A stretch of DNA of 17,182 nucleotides from Deltaproteobacteria bacterium (GTDB taxonomy: Bacteria > Desulfobacterota > UBA8473). Shown piece by piece: positions 15,809-17,182 of the stretch. Below the pieces are notes generated by a model. The model searched no databases, had not been told where the DNA came from, and saw only the letters and a list, made by a program, of their open reading frames with translations. The translations under genes were made by a program, and so were the position numbers. The stretch lies in assembly GCA_030623035.1 (NCBI GenBank), contig JAUXFK010000029.1:1-17182 (forward strand), given 5' to 3'. How positions within the stretch are numbered: the first letter of the stretch is position 1; each line of letters opens with the position of its first letter.

Positions 15809-15832
15809 TATCTAATTAAAAAAATTTGTCAA
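15805..15832 (-). promoter_or_regulatory. Consensus sigma-70 promoter for the PxxKW gene
   Basis: On the minus strand, TTGACA (15827-15832) and TATAAT (15805-15810) are both perfect, with a 16-base AT-rich spacer. The leader to the ATG at 15655 would be about 140 bases. I recognise no riboswitch within that leader. Confidence 0.75.
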
Positions 15833-15896
15833 GAAAATATTTGCTGATATTTTAAAAAAAATAAAAAGTGGGAGGGGATATGATGGTCGATATAGG

Positions 15897-16991
15897 CTAT
15901 GGCAAGTCGATAAACCGACCATTCTTTTGAAACGGTTTGCCATCTATATAAATCTCACCGTCCTGCCTTAGGTCTTTTATCATATCCCAATGGAGGGCTG
16001 ACCTGTTTAGCCCTCCTGTCTCAGGATATGAATTGCCCAGGGCGATATGAATTGTCCCCCCAATCTTCTCATCGAACAGGATGTTTTTAATGAACTTTGT
16101 AATTCCCCAGTTATTTCCAATCCCCAGTTCTCCCACGTACAAAGCCCCCTGGTCTATCTCTAGCATCCGATGGAGAAATTCCTCGTTTTTTGCTGCAGAA
16201 GCATCTATTACTTTACCGTTTTTGAATATCAGACGTATATCACTTATCTCCTTTCCCTGGTAAGAGGCTGGAAAGGAAAATCTGATATGGCCTTGAACCG
16301 AATTTTCTATCGGGCCTGTAAAAACCTCACCACTTGGCATATTATAATGCCCATCACTGTTAATAAAATTCCTTCCAATAACCGACATTTGAATATCCGT
16401 GTCCTTGCCGATGATATGGATAATCTTAGCAGTATTTAGAAAGTCAACGATCTTTTGCTGGTTTTTTGAGACCTTCTTCCATTCCGAGATAGGGTCATCT
16501 TTATCAGCAAAGGTTGCGCTGTAGACAAAATCTTCAAACTCCTCCAGAGACATCTCAGCATCTTGAGCATAGGCCTCTGTAGGAAACAGGGTAAGTGCCC
16601 ATCTGTTCTTTTCCAGAATAATGTCCTTCAATGGCTTCCTTGCCAGATTAAATGCAACTTGTTTTTTAGGTTCTACATTGGTCAATACCCTGGTATTGGA
16701 TTCACTCTGTATCACTATAGAGGCATCGGAATTTTCTGCTTCATACATGTCTATCAAAGAGAGGTGCCTTAGCTGGTCATCACCTGCATAATTGAAAAAT
16801 ATTTTTTGAATCTCGGGAAGGGTGATCCTTAGCCTGGGGTATGCGCCCCTTTGAAGAATCTTCTTATAGATCTCTTTGATCAAAGGGGAAGCCAATGTAG
16901 AGCCGGATACGAGAACCGTCTCTTTCTCTTTGACCTCTATAGAGTAATCTACCAGGATTCTTGCCAGTCTTTCGACCCTGAGATCCATCAT
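15897..16991 (-). CDS. M29-family metalloaminopeptidase (AmpS/AmpT type)
   Basis: The family removes N-terminal amino acids with two bound metal ions. The 364-residue protein begins with the usual helical DLRVERLARILVDYS and carries NMPSGEVFTGP and GELGIGNNWG, whose glutamates are the expected metal ligands. It continues with GTIHIALGNSYPETGG and the SALHWDMIKD motif, which holds the histidine ligand and the family's HWDMI signature. It ends with the short GEIYIDGKPF strand. The length is slightly below the usual 370-410. ATG 16991 follows AAAGGAG by seven bases. It is a cytoplasmic housekeeping peptidase with no visible link to the cdh genes. Confidence 0.88.
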   Translation of the reverse strand: MMDLRVERLARILVDYSIEVKEKETVLVSGSTLASPLIKEIYKKILQRGAYPRLRITLPEIQKIFFNYAGDDQLRHLSLIDMYEAENSDASIVIQSESNTRVLTNVEPKKQVAFNLARKPLKDIILEKNRWALTLFPTEAYAQDAEMSLEEFEDFVYSATFADKDDPISEWKKVSKNQQKIVDFLNTAKIIHIIGKDTDIQMSVIGRNFINSDGHYNMPSGEVFTGPIENSVQGHIRFSFPASYQGKEISDIRLIFKNGKVIDASAAKNEEFLHRMLEIDQGALYVGELGIGNNWGITKFIKNILFDEKIGGTIHIALGNSYPETGGLNRSALHWDMIKDLRQDGEIYIDGKPFQKNGRFIDLP

Positions 16992-17018
16992 AATTGAACT
17001 CCTTTATCTTTTTTTGGA

Positions 17019-17106
17019 GTAACTACTCAGCCGCCGATCTACGCTGATCATCACTGATATTTTGTAACTACTCAGGCACAGAGGGGCAAAGGCACAGAGG
17101 GGCATA
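17019..17106. repeat. Short dispersed-type repeats (GTAACTACTCAG and 16-bp tandem)
   Basis: The 12-mer gtaactactcag occurs at 17019-17030 and 17064-17075. A 16-bp unit ggcacagaggggcaaa follows in tandem (17075-17090 and 17091-17106, last copy one base different). To my memory, this combination flanks genes for four-helix-bundle S23-type proteins in several bacterial genomes. Confidence 0.6.
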
Positions 17107-17116
17107 GTTGTCTTGC

Positions 17117-17182
17117 CTATTTGCCGCTTAACTTCCTGATTAAGCTGCTAAGCATTCGTTCTATCTCTCGGCTTAATTCAGA
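17117..17182 (-). CDS. Partial: C-terminus of a probable S23-type four-helix-bundle protein
   Basis: The minus strand is open from the window edge to a TAG at 17117-17119 and reads ...ELSREIERMLSSLIRKLSGK. The SREIERMLSSLIRKL helix resembles the last helix of the small four-helix-bundle (23S rRNA intervening sequence-encoded, S23) family. The start and most of the gene lie beyond the window. The G-rich repeat next to its stop is commonly seen at this type of gene. Only 21 codons are visible, so the call is tentative. Confidence 0.5.
   Translation of the reverse strand, partial: SELSREIERMLSSLIRKLSGK

Noticed and set aside
15881..15921. atggtcg/cgaccat pair at the end of the aminopeptidase gene as a terminator
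   Set aside because: The stem is only seven bases with a long loop and no T tract directly following.
1..17182. CRISPR array, tRNA, rRNA or selC gene
   Set aside because: I saw no regularly spaced repeats and no cloverleaf or rRNA-like sequence on reading both strands.

Overview
This window comes from a bacterium of moderate to low G+C. It appears to be a Gram-negative anaerobe using the reductive acetyl-CoA (Wood-Ljungdahl) pathway. The envelope genes (heptose adenylyltransferase, lipid A-type acyltransferase) indicate an LPS-like outer membrane. A PxxKW cysteine-rich protein, a REP-like repeat and a four-helix-bundle S23-type tail suit Desulfobacterota, Nitrospirota or Brocadiales-type Planctomycetes. 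I cannot choose between these from the sequence alone.

Layout. Positions 1-1660 hold a REP-like hairpin pair, an rfaE2-type gene, two copies of a 146-bp MITE and a small transposase relic. A short secreted protein follows, behind a near-consensus sigma-54 promoter. Positions 2309-3026 hold an inverted-repeat element, a 75-residue zinc-finger-like protein and a palindromic leader. Positions 3027-7532 encode an archaeal-type CO dehydrogenase/acetyl-CoA synthase set (cdhA, cdhB, cdhC), closed by a strong hairpin. Positions 7730-13156 hold two unrecognised genes and then a tight cassette: a MoxR/ChlI-like AAA+ ATPase, a CooC-like nickel-maturation ATPase, and a ChlD-like protein with a degenerate AAA+ domain and a VWA domain. 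On the minus strand are a lipid A-type acyltransferase, a DHDPS-family protein with a third MITE just upstream, a PxxKW protein, an M29 aminopeptidase, and the tail of a probable S23-type protein at the edge.

Central observation. cdhC looks truncated at 7085, but the reading frame and the homology continue unchanged through two UGA codons (7083-7085 and 7089-7091) to a UAA at 7532. These codons fall on the two cysteines of the invariant Cys-Gly-Cys motif, which hold the distal nickel and bridge the two nickels of the ACS A-cluster. The spacing from the four intact Fe-S cysteines matches the Moorella enzyme exactly, as I remember its numbering. A hairpin with a GGU loop and an unpaired U lies downstream, as in bacterial SECIS elements. 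UGA is a normal stop elsewhere in the window. The best reading is an acetyl-CoA synthase with a Sec-Gly-Sec nickel site.

The CdhA-like subunit is also unusual: the His and the first Cys that normally bind the pendant iron of the Ni-Fe-S C-cluster appear as Asn and Ser. The downstream CooC/AAA+/VWA cassette is a plausible dedicated metal-centre maturation machine for this altered CODH/ACS. That link rests on gene order and is an inference.
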